From: Fluctibacter corallii
GTDB lineage: Bacteria; Pseudomonadota; Gammaproteobacteria; Enterobacterales; Alteromonadaceae
Direction of reading: 5' to 3'
Assembly: GCF_025751585.1 (NCBI RefSeq)
Contig: NZ_JAOWKX010000002.1
Coordinates: 1-64,000, forward strand
Length of the DNA: 64,000 bases
The stretch's first letter is position 1. Each line of letters opens with the position of its first letter. The notes beneath the pieces were generated by a model. It was given only the letters and a program-made list of their open reading frames with translations. It was not told where the DNA came from and did not search any database. The position numbers were made by a program, and so were the translations under genes. Positions 1-8,912 of this stretch are shown piece after piece.

Positions 1-211
1 CTTGTGTTCGCGGGGACACATCAGCATTCAAGGCCAAATGTTCAAGATATTGCTCAACTTCATTATCACCCATTGATGATGGGTGACGCTTTCCATGAAA
101 GTGAATAAATGATGAAATCCATTTCAAATAGGTAGAAACAGTCCTAAGAGAATACTGTCTTAGCAACATGTATTCGGTTATGTGATTTAAAAATGGGGAT
201 TTGGTTTTCAT
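1..211 (-). CDS. intI: Integron integrase IntI, N-terminal part (cut by window edge)
   Basis: Reading the minus strand from the ATG at 211 gives 70 codons, open to the window edge. The peptide begins MKTKSPFLNHITEYMLLRQY and continues with a YLKWISSFIHFHGKRHP segment. This is the SAM-like N-terminal core-binding domain of integron-type tyrosine recombinases; IHFHGKRHP followed by an MGDNEVEQYL-type helix is characteristic of IntI. The catalytic domain (R..HxxR..Y) and the IntI-specific extra domain lie outside the window, so intactness cannot be judged. The gene points away from the cassette at 454-768, the normal integron arrangement. A generic XerC/D recombinase is less likely given the attI/attC-like sites beside it. 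Confidence 0.88.
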   Translation of the reverse strand, partial: MKTKSPFLNHITEYMLLRQYSLRTVSTYLKWISSFIHFHGKRHPSSMGDNEVEQYLEHLALNADVSPRTQ

Positions 212-227
212 TATTCTAATATTGAGT

Positions 228-243
228 ATGTATATATATACAG
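228..243 (-). promoter_or_regulatory. LexA (SOS) box upstream of intI
   Basis: The minus strand reads CTGTATATATATACAT, matching the gammaproteobacterial LexA consensus CTGT-N8-ACAG at all but the last base, with the typical AT-alternating centre. It lies 16 bp upstream of the intI ATG, where it would overlap the promoter. SOS control of integron integrases by LexA is established for class 1 and Vibrio integrons; here it is inferred from sequence alone. Confidence 0.7.
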
Positions 244-431
244 TTATAGTTGCCTTTCCCCTATATTCAAGAAAACGACCCGATCGCGCGTTTTTGTCCG
301 ATGCATTACCAGGCCAACCAGCCTGAATCCTCTATCTTGCTTGGCTTTAATTAAATTGGTAATCGTGGCAATATGGATGAAAACGAGCACATGCTCGGTA
401 GAAAAACGCGCAATTTGCGCATTATTAAATT

Positions 432-438
432 GTTATGT
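432..438 (+). other. attI-like core recombination site
   Basis: GTTATGT lies between intI and the first cassette gene and resembles the R-box (GTTRRRY-like, often GTTATGY) cut by IntI between G and TT. The cassette would then begin at about 433, 21 bp before its start codon. The rest of the intI-cassette spacer (212-431) holds the LexA box and AT-rich sequence, with no gene seen. Confidence 0.5.
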
Positions 439-453
439 GACTAAGGGCATCAT

Positions 454-768
454 TTGAACAACCTAGACTATTGGATTCCAAATTGTTCGCCTTACATATC
501 GAAAATGCTCTATGACATCGATAACCGAACTTTTACGATTGAATTTGTTAATAACGTGGATGACTTTAAGCCCCTGTTGAGACTTGTTTGTAAATCGGTT
601 CTTTCATACTCTGAGGATACAATGGATACGGATTACGATGATGAGCTGATTGACGGTGTTATAGATATTGCTTGGAATGATGTTCATAAAACTCTAGTAG
701 TATTAACTGATAAAAAAGAAATGGTACTCAAACTTGGAACAGCACCCATTAGTGAAAACGTCACCTAA
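454..768 (+). CDS. Integron cassette gene, unknown protein
   Basis: This encodes 104 residues from a TTG start with AAGGG at 443-447 as ribosome-binding site. The protein is acidic, with an Asp-rich stretch near residues 56-72 (DTMDTDYDDELIDGVIDIAW), and has no signal peptide or membrane segment. I do not recognise the family. The context is telling: it starts about 20 bp after an attI-like core and its stop codon lies inside the first box of an attC-like hairpin, the classic one-gene cassette layout with no promoter of its own. A role in toxin immunity, phage defence or host adaptation is possible for cassette genes in general, but nothing in the sequence decides. Confidence 0.75.
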   Translation: MNNLDYWIPNCSPYISKMLYDIDNRTFTIEFVNNVDDFKPLLRLVCKSVLSYSEDTMDTDYDDELIDGVIDIAWNDVHKTLVVLTDKKEMVLKLGTAPISENVT

Positions 769-879
769 CAAGTTACTACATTCAGACACCGAGCATTTCG
801 CAATTTTGTGTTGCTCGCTTCGCTCAAACATTAACACAAAATCGCTCCATGCTCGTCGCTGCTGAGTAAAGCGTTAATG
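763..879 (+). repeat. attC recombination site of the cassette
   Basis: The site opens with ACCTAAC (763-769, matches RYYYAAC) and closes with GTTAATG (873-879, a GTTRRRY-like core). Between them lie long imperfect inverted arms: 790-812 pairs with 833-855 (CGAGCAT...ATTTTGTGTT against its complement), with a 20-nt loop and unpaired bases in the stem. This folded, imperfectly paired structure of about 117 nt is typical of chromosomal integron attC sites. The closing core is imperfect, as may happen for the last cassette in an array. Confidence 0.72.
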
Positions 880-1200
880 TCAGCTTTGCAGAATTCACAA
901 CTCTATTCCTATCATCTCCATTAGATCGCCTCAACACAGCTTGCGGTTGTTGATTTCTAATATTGCGACTGCCCGCTCCTTGCCTATTGCCGCCTTACAA
1001 GATACAACACCCAAAAATACGTTTTTCATTCCTCACCTCCAAAATCACAAGATCTCTGGCGACAAATCATTTTTATTTCATCGTAATGAGACTGACATTT
1101 CACAATATAAGATTTTATTTCAATGTATACGAGATCCCACCTGCTGTTAATGGCAGCAGCAAATCAGTGAATGGTGAAGCGGCTGTGAATCAACATCTGT
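880..1200. other. Intergenic stretch beyond the attC, no gene supported
   Basis: Two overlapping short reading frames (from 941 and 963) run through here, but neither has a ribosome-binding site, a recognisable composition or a second attC after it. It may be the junction between the integron array and the conserved seqA region, or a decayed cassette. Confidence 0.4.
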
Positions 1201-1240
1201 AAAACTGCTCAAGGATTGAGCGAAGAGAACAGTTTTTAAA
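1201..1240 (+). terminator. Nested hairpin before seqA, possible terminator
   Basis: AAAACTG (1201-1207) pairs with CAGTTTT (1230-1236). Inside it GCTCAA-GGA-TTGAGC (1207-1221) forms a perfect 6-bp hairpin. A T-run follows the outer arm. It could end transcription from the integron side before seqA. Confidence 0.4.
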
Positions 1241-1323
1241 TAAGATGGCTTTTTTTCTGATTAATTTTGTCAATTTCTCATTATAATGTGCGACGAAGTC
1301 AAACAGTTAAGCTAGCGAAAACT

Positions 1324-1941
1324 ATGAAAACGATAACAATTGATGACGAGTTATACGCTTACATTGCGTCACAAACGAAGCATATTGGTGAGAGCGCATC
1401 TGACATTCTACGCCGTTTGCTTTTAGGGAACGAACAACACACAGCCGACGCTGCACCTTCGCAGATGGAACGAGCGAACGACAGTTTTCCTTCTAACGTG
1501 ACAGACAACGTCACGGAAACATTTGAACACGCTAATGAGCAAGCATCGAGTCAAGCACATACCTTGGCTGAAGGAGAGGTGATTGCCTCAACGAAAGGCG
1601 GCGACGTTGTCGCTTACCTTAAAACCCGAAAGCTTTCTGAGCTGTCTAGTCGAGTCGATGTGTTTTTGGCTATTCTTGCAGGGTTGTACGCGTGCAATGC
1701 CAGCCAGTTTGATAAAGTGCTGAATGTGAAAGGTCGCAATCGCTTGTACTTTGCCAACAGCAAAGAAAAACTGCTGGAAAGTGGTAGCAGCACGAATCCA
1801 AAGCAAATTCCGGGTTCGCAGTTTTGGGTTGTAACGAATAATAATACTGCGAAAAAGTCGTCGATGTTGTCACAGGCTGCTGAAGCACTGGGTTACGACG
1901 AAGATGATCAACGTCAACTGGTAGACATATTCACACAATAA
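1324..1941 (+). CDS. seqA: SeqA, negative modulator of replication initiation
   Basis: SeqA binds hemimethylated GATC sites, sequesters oriC and organises newly replicated DNA. This protein has 205 residues. The N-terminal multimerisation module (MKTITIDDELYAYIASQTKH... ESASDILRRLL, residues 1-34) is almost the same as in E. coli. A longer, polar linker (about 38-110) follows, then the C-terminal DNA-binding domain (about 112-205), with VKGRNRLYF and GSQFWVVTNNNT matching the GATC-contacting region. The frame is open upstream to 1267, but the family always starts at MKTI, so the ATG at 1324 is chosen. It is about 24 residues longer than the E. coli protein because of the linker. It lies 42 bp before pgm, the order seen in enterobacteria. 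Confidence 0.95.
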   Translation: MKTITIDDELYAYIASQTKHIGESASDILRRLLLGNEQHTADAAPSQMERANDSFPSNVTDNVTETFEHANEQASSQAHTLAEGEVIASTKGGDVVAYLKTRKLSELSSRVDVFLAILAGLYACNASQFDKVLNVKGRNRLYFANSKEKLLESGSSTNPKQIPGSQFWVVTNNNTAKKSSMLSQAAEALGYDEDDQRQLVDIFTQ

Positions 1942-1983
1942 ACTGACTCCAGCGTATCGGACAGAACAGGGAGCATAATCACA

Positions 1984-3639
1984 ATGGCAATTCATCCGAT
2001 GGCGGGCAAGCCTGCCGAGCCTTCTCAATGGGTTAATGTGGCGCGACTTGTTGCGGCGTACTATTCGAACAAGCCAGAAATCGGCGAGCCGTCGCAAGCT
2101 GTCTCTTTTGGCACCTCTGGGCACCGTGGTTCGTCTTTTTTGTCGAGCTTCACGGATACCCACATTGCCGCCATCTGTCAGGCGTTAGTTGAGTACCGAA
2201 ATACCCACGATATTTCTGGGCCCATTATGATAGGCATGGACACCCATGCGTTATCTGAAGCCGCGTTTATTACAGCAATAGAAGTGCTGGCCGCGAATGG
2301 TGTGAACATACTTGTTCAAAAAGACCAAGGGTACACACCGACACCTGTGATTTCCCATGCTATTTTACAGTTCAATCAGTCAAGAACGAGCGGTTTTGCT
2401 GATGGCATTGTGATAACCCCGTCTCATAACCCGCCAGAAGATGGCGGTTTTAAGTACAACCCGCCGCATGGAGGGCCTGCCGATAGTGATGTGACATCGG
2501 TTATTCAAGCGCGTGCCAATGACATCATTGGTAATGGCATGAAAGCGGTGAAACGCATGGATTTCTCAATGGCGATGCGAAGCAGTGTTGTGCAGCACGT
2601 CGATTTTGCTCAAGACTATATATCACAGCTAAATGATGTGGTTGATATGCACGCCATTGCAAGTGCGGGGCTAACGTTGGGCACCGATCCCTTGGGTGGC
2701 TCTGGTTTAGGTTATTGGGACCAGATTGCGGATATGTACGGATTGAATATTGACGTGGTTAATCGACACGTTGATCACCGTTTTGCGTTTATGCGTTGCG
2801 ATAAAGACGGAAAAATTCGTATGGACTGCTCGTCGCCGTATGCGATGGCTGGATTGATTGATTTAAAGCAAGATTATGACGTTGCCTTTGGCAATGATCC
2901 TGATTTTGACCGACACGGTATTGTATGCCCCTCGGGCGGGTTAATGAATCCAAATCATTATTTAGCTGCAGCGATTCAATATTTGTATACCCACAGGCCA
3001 CAGTGGAGCTCAAGCCTTAAAGTCGGAAAAACGCTGGTCTCATCCAGTTTAATCAACCGCGTTGCTTCGTCGTTAAATCGAGAGCTGGCAGAAATGCCGG
3101 TCGGGTTTAAATGGTTCGTGCAAGGTATGCATCGTGGTGAGATTGGGTTTTCTGGTGAAGAAAGTGCTGGCGGTATTTTCTTGCGCCGCAATGGCAAAGC
3201 ATGGGCTACAGACAAAGACGGTATCATCATGTGTTTATTGGCTGCGGAGATGCTCGCGGTAACCGGTAAAGATCCCTATCAGAATTATCAAGCCCTTACC
3301 GAGGCGTTTGGCACGCCGAGTTACACGCGTATTGATGTAGCTGCCAGCTTTGAACAAAAAGCCACACTGAGCCGACTGTCTGCTGAGGCGATTACCTCGT
3401 CTACACTTGCCGGAGAGCAGATTCAGACTATACAAACACATGCTCCAGGCAACGGGGCATCGATAGGGGGCGTTAAAGTCAGCTCAGAGAATGGTTGGTT
3501 CGCTGCACGCCCATCGGGCACAGAAGATGTGTATAAAATTTATGCAGAAAGCTTCAAAGGTGAAAGTCATTTACAAAACTTAGTGGGCGAAGCGCAAGAC
3601 ATTGTCGATCACGCCTTTAAATCTGCAAATGTTTCTTAG
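1984..3639 (+). CDS. pgm: Phosphoglucomutase (alpha-D-glucose-specific)
   Basis: It interconverts glucose-1-phosphate and glucose-6-phosphate in the cytoplasm. At 551 residues it is full length (E. coli Pgm is 546). The active-site loop TPSHNPP lies at 145-151 with Ser147 as the phospho-carrying residue; the Mg-binding loop DPDFDR is at 305-310; the sugar-specificity loop GEESAGG is near residue 395; the phosphate-binding RPSGTE is near 512. It follows seqA by 42 bp and is probably co-transcribed with it. With glgP downstream it forms a glycogen-breakdown pair: GlgP releases glucose-1-phosphate and Pgm passes it to glycolysis. Confidence 0.96.
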   Translation: MAIHPMAGKPAEPSQWVNVARLVAAYYSNKPEIGEPSQAVSFGTSGHRGSSFLSSFTDTHIAAICQALVEYRNTHDISGPIMIGMDTHALSEAAFITAIEVLAANGVNILVQKDQGYTPTPVISHAILQFNQSRTSGFADGIVITPSHNPPEDGGFKYNPPHGGPADSDVTSVIQARANDIIGNGMKAVKRMDFSMAMRSSVVQHVDFAQDYISQLNDVVDMHAIASAGLTLGTDPLGGSGLGYWDQIADMYGLNIDVVNRHVDHRFAFMRCDKDGKIRMDCSSPYAMAGLIDLKQDYDVAFGNDPDFDRHGIVCPSGGLMNPNHYLAAAIQYLYTHRPQWSSSLKVGKTLVSSSLINRVASSLNRELAEMPVGFKWFVQGMHRGEIGFSGEESAGGIFLRRNGKAWATDKDGIIMCLLAAEMLAVTGKDPYQNYQALTEAFGTPSYTRIDVAASFEQKATLSRLSAEAITSSTLAGEQIQTIQTHAPGNGASIGGVKVSSENGWFAARPSGTEDVYKIYAESFKGESHLQNLVGEAQDIVDHAFKSANVS

Positions 3640-3680
3640 TTGTTTTTAATTTGTTTCAAAAGTGTAAAAATATTACATAA

Positions 3681-3706
3681 AGCCGGACTTGAGTCTGGCT
3701 TTTTTA
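3681..3706 (+). terminator. Rho-independent terminator after pgm
   Basis: AGCCGGACT and GTCTGGCT pair with one mismatch around a short loop and are followed by TTTTTT. It lies about 40 bp after the pgm stop codon and separates seqA-pgm from glgP. Confidence 0.8.
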
Positions 3707-3784
3707 TTTCTGTTAACGACAAATTAACAGAAACTTTGTTTTTTTCCTGCTAAAAATAATAAAAACACGTTAAACTGTAATTAA

Positions 3785-3799
3785 TTTACAATTTGTAAA
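3785..3799. promoter_or_regulatory. Palindrome upstream of glgP, candidate operator
   Basis: TTTACAA-T-TTGTAAA is a perfect 7+1+7 palindrome ending 30 bp before the glgP start codon. It sits where a transcription factor would block or assist the glgP promoter. The protein that binds it is unknown. Confidence 0.4.
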
Positions 3800-3829
3800 C
3801 ATCGAATCGAATGTTAGGCAGGAAAACCC

Positions 3830-6313
3830 ATGAAGGCGAAAACATCCCAACCCGTTGATATTGCAAACAGTATCACACTTGATAAGAACGACATTAAAGA
3901 CGCGATAGTTCGTCATCTTCACTGCACCCTCGGAACGGACGAAAACAAAGCAAATAGCCATGCTTGGTGGAAGGCTGCGTGTGCGGCTGTGAACGAGCAA
4001 GTACTGGGCAGACTGCGCAAAACGCAAAAATCCCACTATATGAATGATACGCGTGCCGTACATTATTTTTCTGCTGAATTTCTAATGGGGCGTTTAATGT
4101 CGAACAACCTGCATAATTTGGGGTTGTTTGACGTTACACAACAGGCATTAAATGAATTGGGTGTGAATCTGACCGATGTTATGGAAGAAGAGCCCGACAT
4201 GGCGTTGGGGAATGGCGGGTTGGGGCGTCTTGCCGCGTGCTTTATTGATTCGTTGGCGACGCTGGAGCTGCCAGCCGTAGGTTACGGTATTCACTATGAA
4301 CATGGCTTGTTCAGACAAGAAATCAAAAACGGCGCACAAATAGAACGACCAGACAGTTGGCGTGATTACGGAAACCCATGGGAAATTTGCCGTCCTGAAT
4401 CTATTCAGGAAGTTCCGCTTTATGGTTACGTTGAAACCAAATACGGTGAAAATGGCGGGATCCGTAAAGAATGGCATCCGGGGTTGATTGTAAAAGGGAT
4501 CCCTTGGGACATTCCGGTTGTAGGCTACGGCGGTAATACTGTCAATGTGTTGCGTTTATGGCAAAGCCAGGCATCAGGCTATTTTAACTGGGACGTATTT
4601 AACGCAGGGGGTTACGTCGATGCGCAAACAGAAAATGTTCAAGCTGAAACCATTTCAAAAGTGCTCTATCCCAATGATGAGACCGAAGCGGGTAAAGAAC
4701 TGCGACTAATTCAGCAATACTTTTTCAGCGCCTGTTCGTTGAAAGACATCATTCGACGTTACAAACGTGCTCATGGCGATGATTGGAGCCGCTTTAGCCA
4801 GCAAGTGGTAATTCAGCTGAATGACACCCACCCAGCGGTAGCGATTCCTGAGTTGATGCGAATATTGGTGGATCGCGCAGAGCTGGATTGGGATACCGCA
4901 TGGACTATTTGTCGCGAGTCTTTTGCTTATACAAATCATACCTTGTTGCCAGAAGCGCTAGAAAAGTGGCCTGCGCGTATGTTTGAAAAGATCCTTCCTC
5001 GTCATTTAGAAATTATCTATGAGATTAATCACCGTTTTATGAGCGAAGTAGAGGCTGTTTGGCCGGGTGATAACGACATGAAGCGTAAATTGTCTATCAT
5101 CGAAGAAGGTAACGATAAAATGGTCAGAATGGGGCACTTGTCTGTGATTGGCTCATTTGCGGTTAACGGGGTAGCTGAAATCCATTCTAAATTGGTGAAG
5201 CAAAATCTATTTCCAGAGTTTGACCAAATGTATCCTGGCAAGTTTACCAATGTGACCAATGGGATTACCCCGCGCCGTTGGCTAAAAGCCTGTAACCCTG
5301 CATTATCTAGCCTTATTGATAGCAAAATTGGACAAGACTGGCCAAGAGATCTCGACAAACTCAGAGAGCTGGAAGCCTTTGCGGACGATACAAAATTTCA
5401 AAAAGCGTTTATGAAAATCAAGCGCGATAATAAAGTGGCGTTAGCAAAAGAAGTGAAAACATTAACAGGGATTGATATCAATCCTGACGCCATCTTCGAT
5501 ATTCAGATTAAGCGATTGCACGAATACAAGCGTCAGCACCTGAATTTACTGCATATAATGGCGCTGTACCGACGCTTACTTGAAAACCCTGACTATGACA
5601 TGGAGCCTCGCGTGTTCTTGTTTGGGGCGAAAGCCGCACCGGGCTACAAATTAGCGAAAGACATTATTTATGCCATCAATAAGGTGGGAGAGCGAATTAA
5701 TCACGATCCACGTGTGAACAAGAAACTGCAAGTTGTGTTCTTACCGAATTACCGTGTATCGCTCGCCGAAAAAATGATTCCCGCTGCTGATGTGTCAGAG
5801 CAAATCTCTACTGCAGGGAAAGAAGCATCGGGTACAGGCAATATGAAATTGTCGTTAAATGGTGCGCTAACCATTGGTACGCTTGATGGAGCCAATATCG
5901 AGATTGCTGAGGAAGTGGGTGATGACAATATTTTCATATTTGGCTTAACAGTCGAAGAGGTTCAGGCAGTAAAAGCGAAAGGCTATAACCCTTACGACTA
6001 CTATTATCAGAATCAGGAATTGAAGGCGGTTCTGGACTGGCTTGAAACCGATTACTTTACGCCAGGTAAACCGGGCGAGTTAGCGACCATCAAACAAAGT
6101 TTACTTGATGGAGGCGACCCTTATTTGGTGCTAGCAGATTTTGCATCCTATTCAGATGCCCATGAACGGGTTAATCAAGCGTACAAAGACAGCCAGAACT
6201 GGGCGAAAATGGCGGTGTTAAATACTGCTCGAATGGGTAAATTTACCTCCGACCGTTCAATTAAAGATTATGTCAAAAAGATTTGGTCTTTAGATGCGTG
6301 TCGTGTTGATTAG
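3830..6313 (+). CDS. glgP: Glycogen/starch/alpha-glucan phosphorylase
   Basis: This PLP enzyme of family GT35 cleaves terminal alpha-1,4-linked glucose from glycogen with phosphate, giving glucose-1-phosphate. It has 827 residues (E. coli GlgP 815, MalP 797). Family landmarks are visible: [12 protein letters not shown] near residue 125, NDTHPA near 333, KRLHEYKRQ near 563, and the PLP-lysine segment [14 protein letters not shown] near 665, with Lys in NMK. GGCAGGA precedes the ATG. It stands alone between two terminators; no other glycogen genes are in the window. A maltodextrin phosphorylase role cannot be excluded. Confidence 0.95.
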   Translation: MKAKTSQPVDIANSITLDKNDIKDAIVRHLHCTLGTDENKANSHAWWKAACAAVNEQVLGRLRKTQKSHYMNDTRAVHYFSAEFLMGRLMSNNLHNLGLFDVTQQALNELGVNLTDVMEEEPDMALGNGGLGRLAACFIDSLATLELPAVGYGIHYEHGLFRQEIKNGAQIERPDSWRDYGNPWEICRPESIQEVPLYGYVETKYGENGGIRKEWHPGLIVKGIPWDIPVVGYGGNTVNVLRLWQSQASGYFNWDVFNAGGYVDAQTENVQAETISKVLYPNDETEAGKELRLIQQYFFSACSLKDIIRRYKRAHGDDWSRFSQQVVIQLNDTHPAVAIPELMRILVDRAELDWDTAWTICRESFAYTNHTLLPEALEKWPARMFEKILPRHLEIIYEINHRFMSEVEAVWPGDNDMKRKLSIIEEGNDKMVRMGHLSVIGSFAVNGVAEIHSKLVKQNLFPEFDQMYPGKFTNVTNGITPRRWLKACNPALSSLIDSKIGQDWPRDLDKLRELEAFADDTKFQKAFMKIKRDNKVALAKEVKTLTGIDINPDAIFDIQIKRLHEYKRQHLNLLHIMALYRRLLENPDYDMEPRVFLFGAKAAPGYKLAKDIIYAINKVGERINHDPRVNKKLQVVFLPNYRVSLAEKMIPAADVSEQISTAGKEASGTGNMKLSLNGALTIGTLDGANIEIAEEVGDDNIFIFGLTVEEVQAVKAKGYNPYDYYYQNQELKAVLDWLETDYFTPGKPGELATIKQSLLDGGDPYLVLADFASYSDAHERVNQAYKDSQNWAKMAVLNTARMGKFTSDRSIKDYVKKIWSLDACRVD

Positions 6314-6368
6314 CATGTCAACAAGGCGACTAAAAAGCCGTCAACTGGTCTGATTTTATAAAAATGTG

Positions 6369-6396
6369 AGCCCAAATTTCGATTTGGGCTTTTATT
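6369..6396 (+). terminator. Rho-independent terminator after glgP
   Basis: AGCCCAAAT (6369-6377) pairs perfectly with ATTTGGGCT (6382-6390) around TTCG-like loop bases and is followed by a T-rich tail. Confidence 0.85.
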
Positions 6397-6492
6397 TACA
6401 CATGTTTTAAGGATAGAATTCTTTCTGCTAAGGATGTGTAGTAGCACCTTCGGCATATGTATTTGCCAACGTAGTGAGGATTATCGTTGTAA

Positions 6493-7806
6493 ATGGGTGA
6501 TATCCACCAATCTCTCGTCACCATTCCAAATCGATATGCGTTTTTAGATCGCATAGACGAAATGGTGCGCCAGTCTGACAGTTTATCGCTGATGCTGATT
6601 GATGTCGTCAGGTTTTCAGACGTGGGCAGCAGCCTGGGATACCGCGTGGGAGATATTATCCTGCTTGAAATCGCGAATCGAATACGGCGGATTTTTGGCC
6701 CCGATATTCTACTAGGCAGAATTAGCGGCGATATCTTCGGTCTCGTGTTAAGTGGGCGGCATGCCGACCGGCAACTTCGGCAGTATTATAATCAGCTGGT
6801 TGATCATTTTAAGTCTCCCATCACCGTCGATAATCACTCATTTATTGCCGATTTCAATGTTGGCGCGGTAGCCAACGAAGTTCGCAACCATGATACGATT
6901 AAGCTATTTACCCGCGCTGAAGCGGCGCTAAAACAGGCAAAATCGAATAAATACGAAAACCTGCAAATTCTTACATTTAACGAATCAACCCACTCTGGCA
7001 AAGCTCTTGCGCTGAAGGCCGATTTAAAACGTGCTTTTGCGCGAGATGAACTAGAAATCTATTTCCAACCTAAAGTCGATTTAAGTACCCTAGAAACCTA
7101 CGGTGCAGAATGTTTGCTTAGATGGAATCATCCCCTTGACGGCGTGTTGTTTCCAGGTCCACTCATCGAGGCCGCTCAGTCATATAACATGATGAACGAA
7201 CTCGGGTATTGGACGCTCGAACAGGCCTTTATCAGTGCCTGCCGTTTTAGGCAACAAGGCATGGACATGGAGCTCTCGGTGAACATTTCACCTACGCAGC
7301 TATATGATCTAAATTTTGTGCCTACCCTTAAACGCCTAAGCGATGAATATGCGATGCCACTTGATAAGTTCGAATTGGAACTTACTGAGGATGTTGCGCT
7401 TTCAAACTCGTTGATGGTAAAACGTCAGTTGTTTGAAGTACGTGCTCTAGGAATGAAAGTTGCCATAGATGATTTCGGCAAAGGATACTCGAATCTTGCT
7501 TACATGCGTGATCTGGCAATAGATACCATCAAAATCGATAAGACATTCGTGATGGGGCTAGAGCAAAACCCTGTCAATCTTGCCATTATTAAAGCGGCGA
7601 TGCTCATTGGCGAGTCGTTGTCTTGTCGGGTAGTAGCAGAAGGCATCGAAACGGTGAAACAAATGCAAATGCTTCGAAACACCGATGTGATTCAGGGACA
7701 AGGCTATTTGTTTGCTAAAGCCTTGCCTGAAAAAGAGTTTGTTGCATTTAGTCAGTCAGATATTTGTGTTGGCTCTTCTCTTGCCTATCAGCGTCGTACT
7801 GTTTAA
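6493..7806 (+). CDS. GGDEF/EAL protein, probable c-di-GMP phosphodiesterase
   Basis: A 437-residue cytoplasmic protein with no sensor or membrane segment. Residues 1-165 form a GGDEF domain whose signature is degenerate (SGDIF in place of GGDEF), so diguanylate cyclase activity is unlikely; it may bind GTP or only regulate. Residues 175-425 form an EAL domain: the signature reads ECLLRW (Glu kept, Ala to Cys), and the metal-binding and catalytic landmarks NISPTQL, ELTED, DDFGKGYSNL, KIDKTFV and AEGIET are present, so hydrolysis of c-di-GMP is likely. A GAGGA ribosome site precedes the ATG by 11 bp. Its frame ends about 50 bp before astE, with no obvious functional link. Confidence 0.88.
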   Translation: MGDIHQSLVTIPNRYAFLDRIDEMVRQSDSLSLMLIDVVRFSDVGSSLGYRVGDIILLEIANRIRRIFGPDILLGRISGDIFGLVLSGRHADRQLRQYYNQLVDHFKSPITVDNHSFIADFNVGAVANEVRNHDTIKLFTRAEAALKQAKSNKYENLQILTFNESTHSGKALALKADLKRAFARDELEIYFQPKVDLSTLETYGAECLLRWNHPLDGVLFPGPLIEAAQSYNMMNELGYWTLEQAFISACRFRQQGMDMELSVNISPTQLYDLNFVPTLKRLSDEYAMPLDKFELELTEDVALSNSLMVKRQLFEVRALGMKVAIDDFGKGYSNLAYMRDLAIDTIKIDKTFVMGLEQNPVNLAIIKAAMLIGESLSCRVVAEGIETVKQMQMLRNTDVIQGQGYLFAKALPEKEFVAFSQSDICVGSSLAYQRRTV

Positions 7807-7853
7807 TTAACCCATTAATTGAGGCACCTAACCTTGCCTTAAGGAGTAAAGAC

Positions 7854-8906
7854 GTGTCTCAGACACAATCAGAACTCATGCAACAAGGGCAATTCCTTGC
7901 TATTTCGCGTCAATCCCCTGAACGCTTCGCTTCCCCAATGTCTTTTTCTCTTAGTAACGGCACCGTTGTCGACATTTTAGCCGAAGGCATAATTGGGTTT
8001 TCACCCGCTCAGGCTGGAAACAAAGACATTGTTTTGTCTTGTGGCGTGCATGGCAACGAAACTGCACCCATCGAAATTTGCGACGAATTAGTAAAAAACG
8101 TGCTAACGGGCGAACTTACACTGGCACACCGTACCTTGTTTTTATTTGGTAATTTGCCAGCGATGGACATAGGTAAACGGTTTGTTGAAGAGAATATGAA
8201 CCGCCTTTTTAGTGGTGCGCATTCTGAAGGCGAAGGGCTGGTGAATCAAGAAAGACGCAGAGCGAAACAGTTAGAAGACGCTGTAGCGGCGTTTTACACG
8301 GCGCTTCCGGTGTCGTCTAATTCGCCAGAGCGTGAACGCATTCATTATGATTTACATACGGCAATTCGTGCGTCTAAAAATGAGAAGTTTGCGGTTTACC
8401 CTTACCTTCATGGCTTGCCACACAGTAAAGAGCAAATTGCTTTTATGGGCGCCTGTGGCGTAAAAACGATTTTACTGTCTGATGCACCTACCACGACGTT
8501 TAGCTATTTTTCATCTCATGATTTTGGTGCGCACTCATTTACCGTTGAACTTGGTAAGGTTAGGCCATTTGGTGAAAACGATATGCGCCGATTTGCCGAC
8601 GCGAAAGAGATGTTAACTCAATTGATTAGCCAGCACGCCATTACGCTGCCTGAATTCGTGGAAGAGGACTTCGATATTTATCGAATTCATCAAACCATCA
8701 ACCGCACTCAGGAAGATTTTGCGCTTCATTTTGGTGACGATACCCCTAATTTTACCGATTATAAAAAAGGAACGCTGCTGGCGAGCGAAACTGGCGCGCG
8801 ATATGAGGCGCAAGCAGATGGCGAGGCGATTGTGTTCCCGAATGCGAAAGTAGCTATCGGTCAACGCGCCTTATTAACCGTCATTCCGACAACCCTTGAT
8901 GAGTAA
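7854..8906 (+). CDS. astE: Succinylglutamate desuccinylase
   Basis: AstE is the last step of the arginine succinyltransferase (AST) pathway, splitting N-succinylglutamate to glutamate and succinate. It belongs to the zinc-dependent AstE/AspA family. The protein has 350 residues from a GTG start with AAGGAG seven bases upstream; the frame is open 30 codons further up, but that part overlaps the GGDEF/EAL gene and is unlike the family. Zinc ligands are visible: His66 and Glu69 in HGNETAPIE and His168 in YDLHTAIR; a Glu in FTVELGKV is the likely catalytic base. The other ast genes are not in the window. HIT and YbjQ genes follow with 6- and 9-bp gaps. Confidence 0.92.
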   Translation: MSQTQSELMQQGQFLAISRQSPERFASPMSFSLSNGTVVDILAEGIIGFSPAQAGNKDIVLSCGVHGNETAPIEICDELVKNVLTGELTLAHRTLFLFGNLPAMDIGKRFVEENMNRLFSGAHSEGEGLVNQERRRAKQLEDAVAAFYTALPVSSNSPERERIHYDLHTAIRASKNEKFAVYPYLHGLPHSKEQIAFMGACGVKTILLSDAPTTTFSYFSSHDFGAHSFTVELGKVRPFGENDMRRFADAKEMLTQLISQHAITLPEFVEEDFDIYRIHQTINRTQEDFALHFGDDTPNFTDYKKGTLLASETGARYEAQADGEAIVFPNAKVAIGQRALLTVIPTTLDE

Positions 8907-8912
8907 ACCACT

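Noticed and set aside
941..1202. Two overlapping small frames after the attC site as a second cassette
   Set aside because: No ribosome site, no attC behind them, and unconvincing composition.
2239..2245. GACACCC in pgm as a further member of the repeat family
   Set aside because: Followed by ATG, not AC; lacks the full 9-mer and is explained by the codons for Asp-Thr-His.
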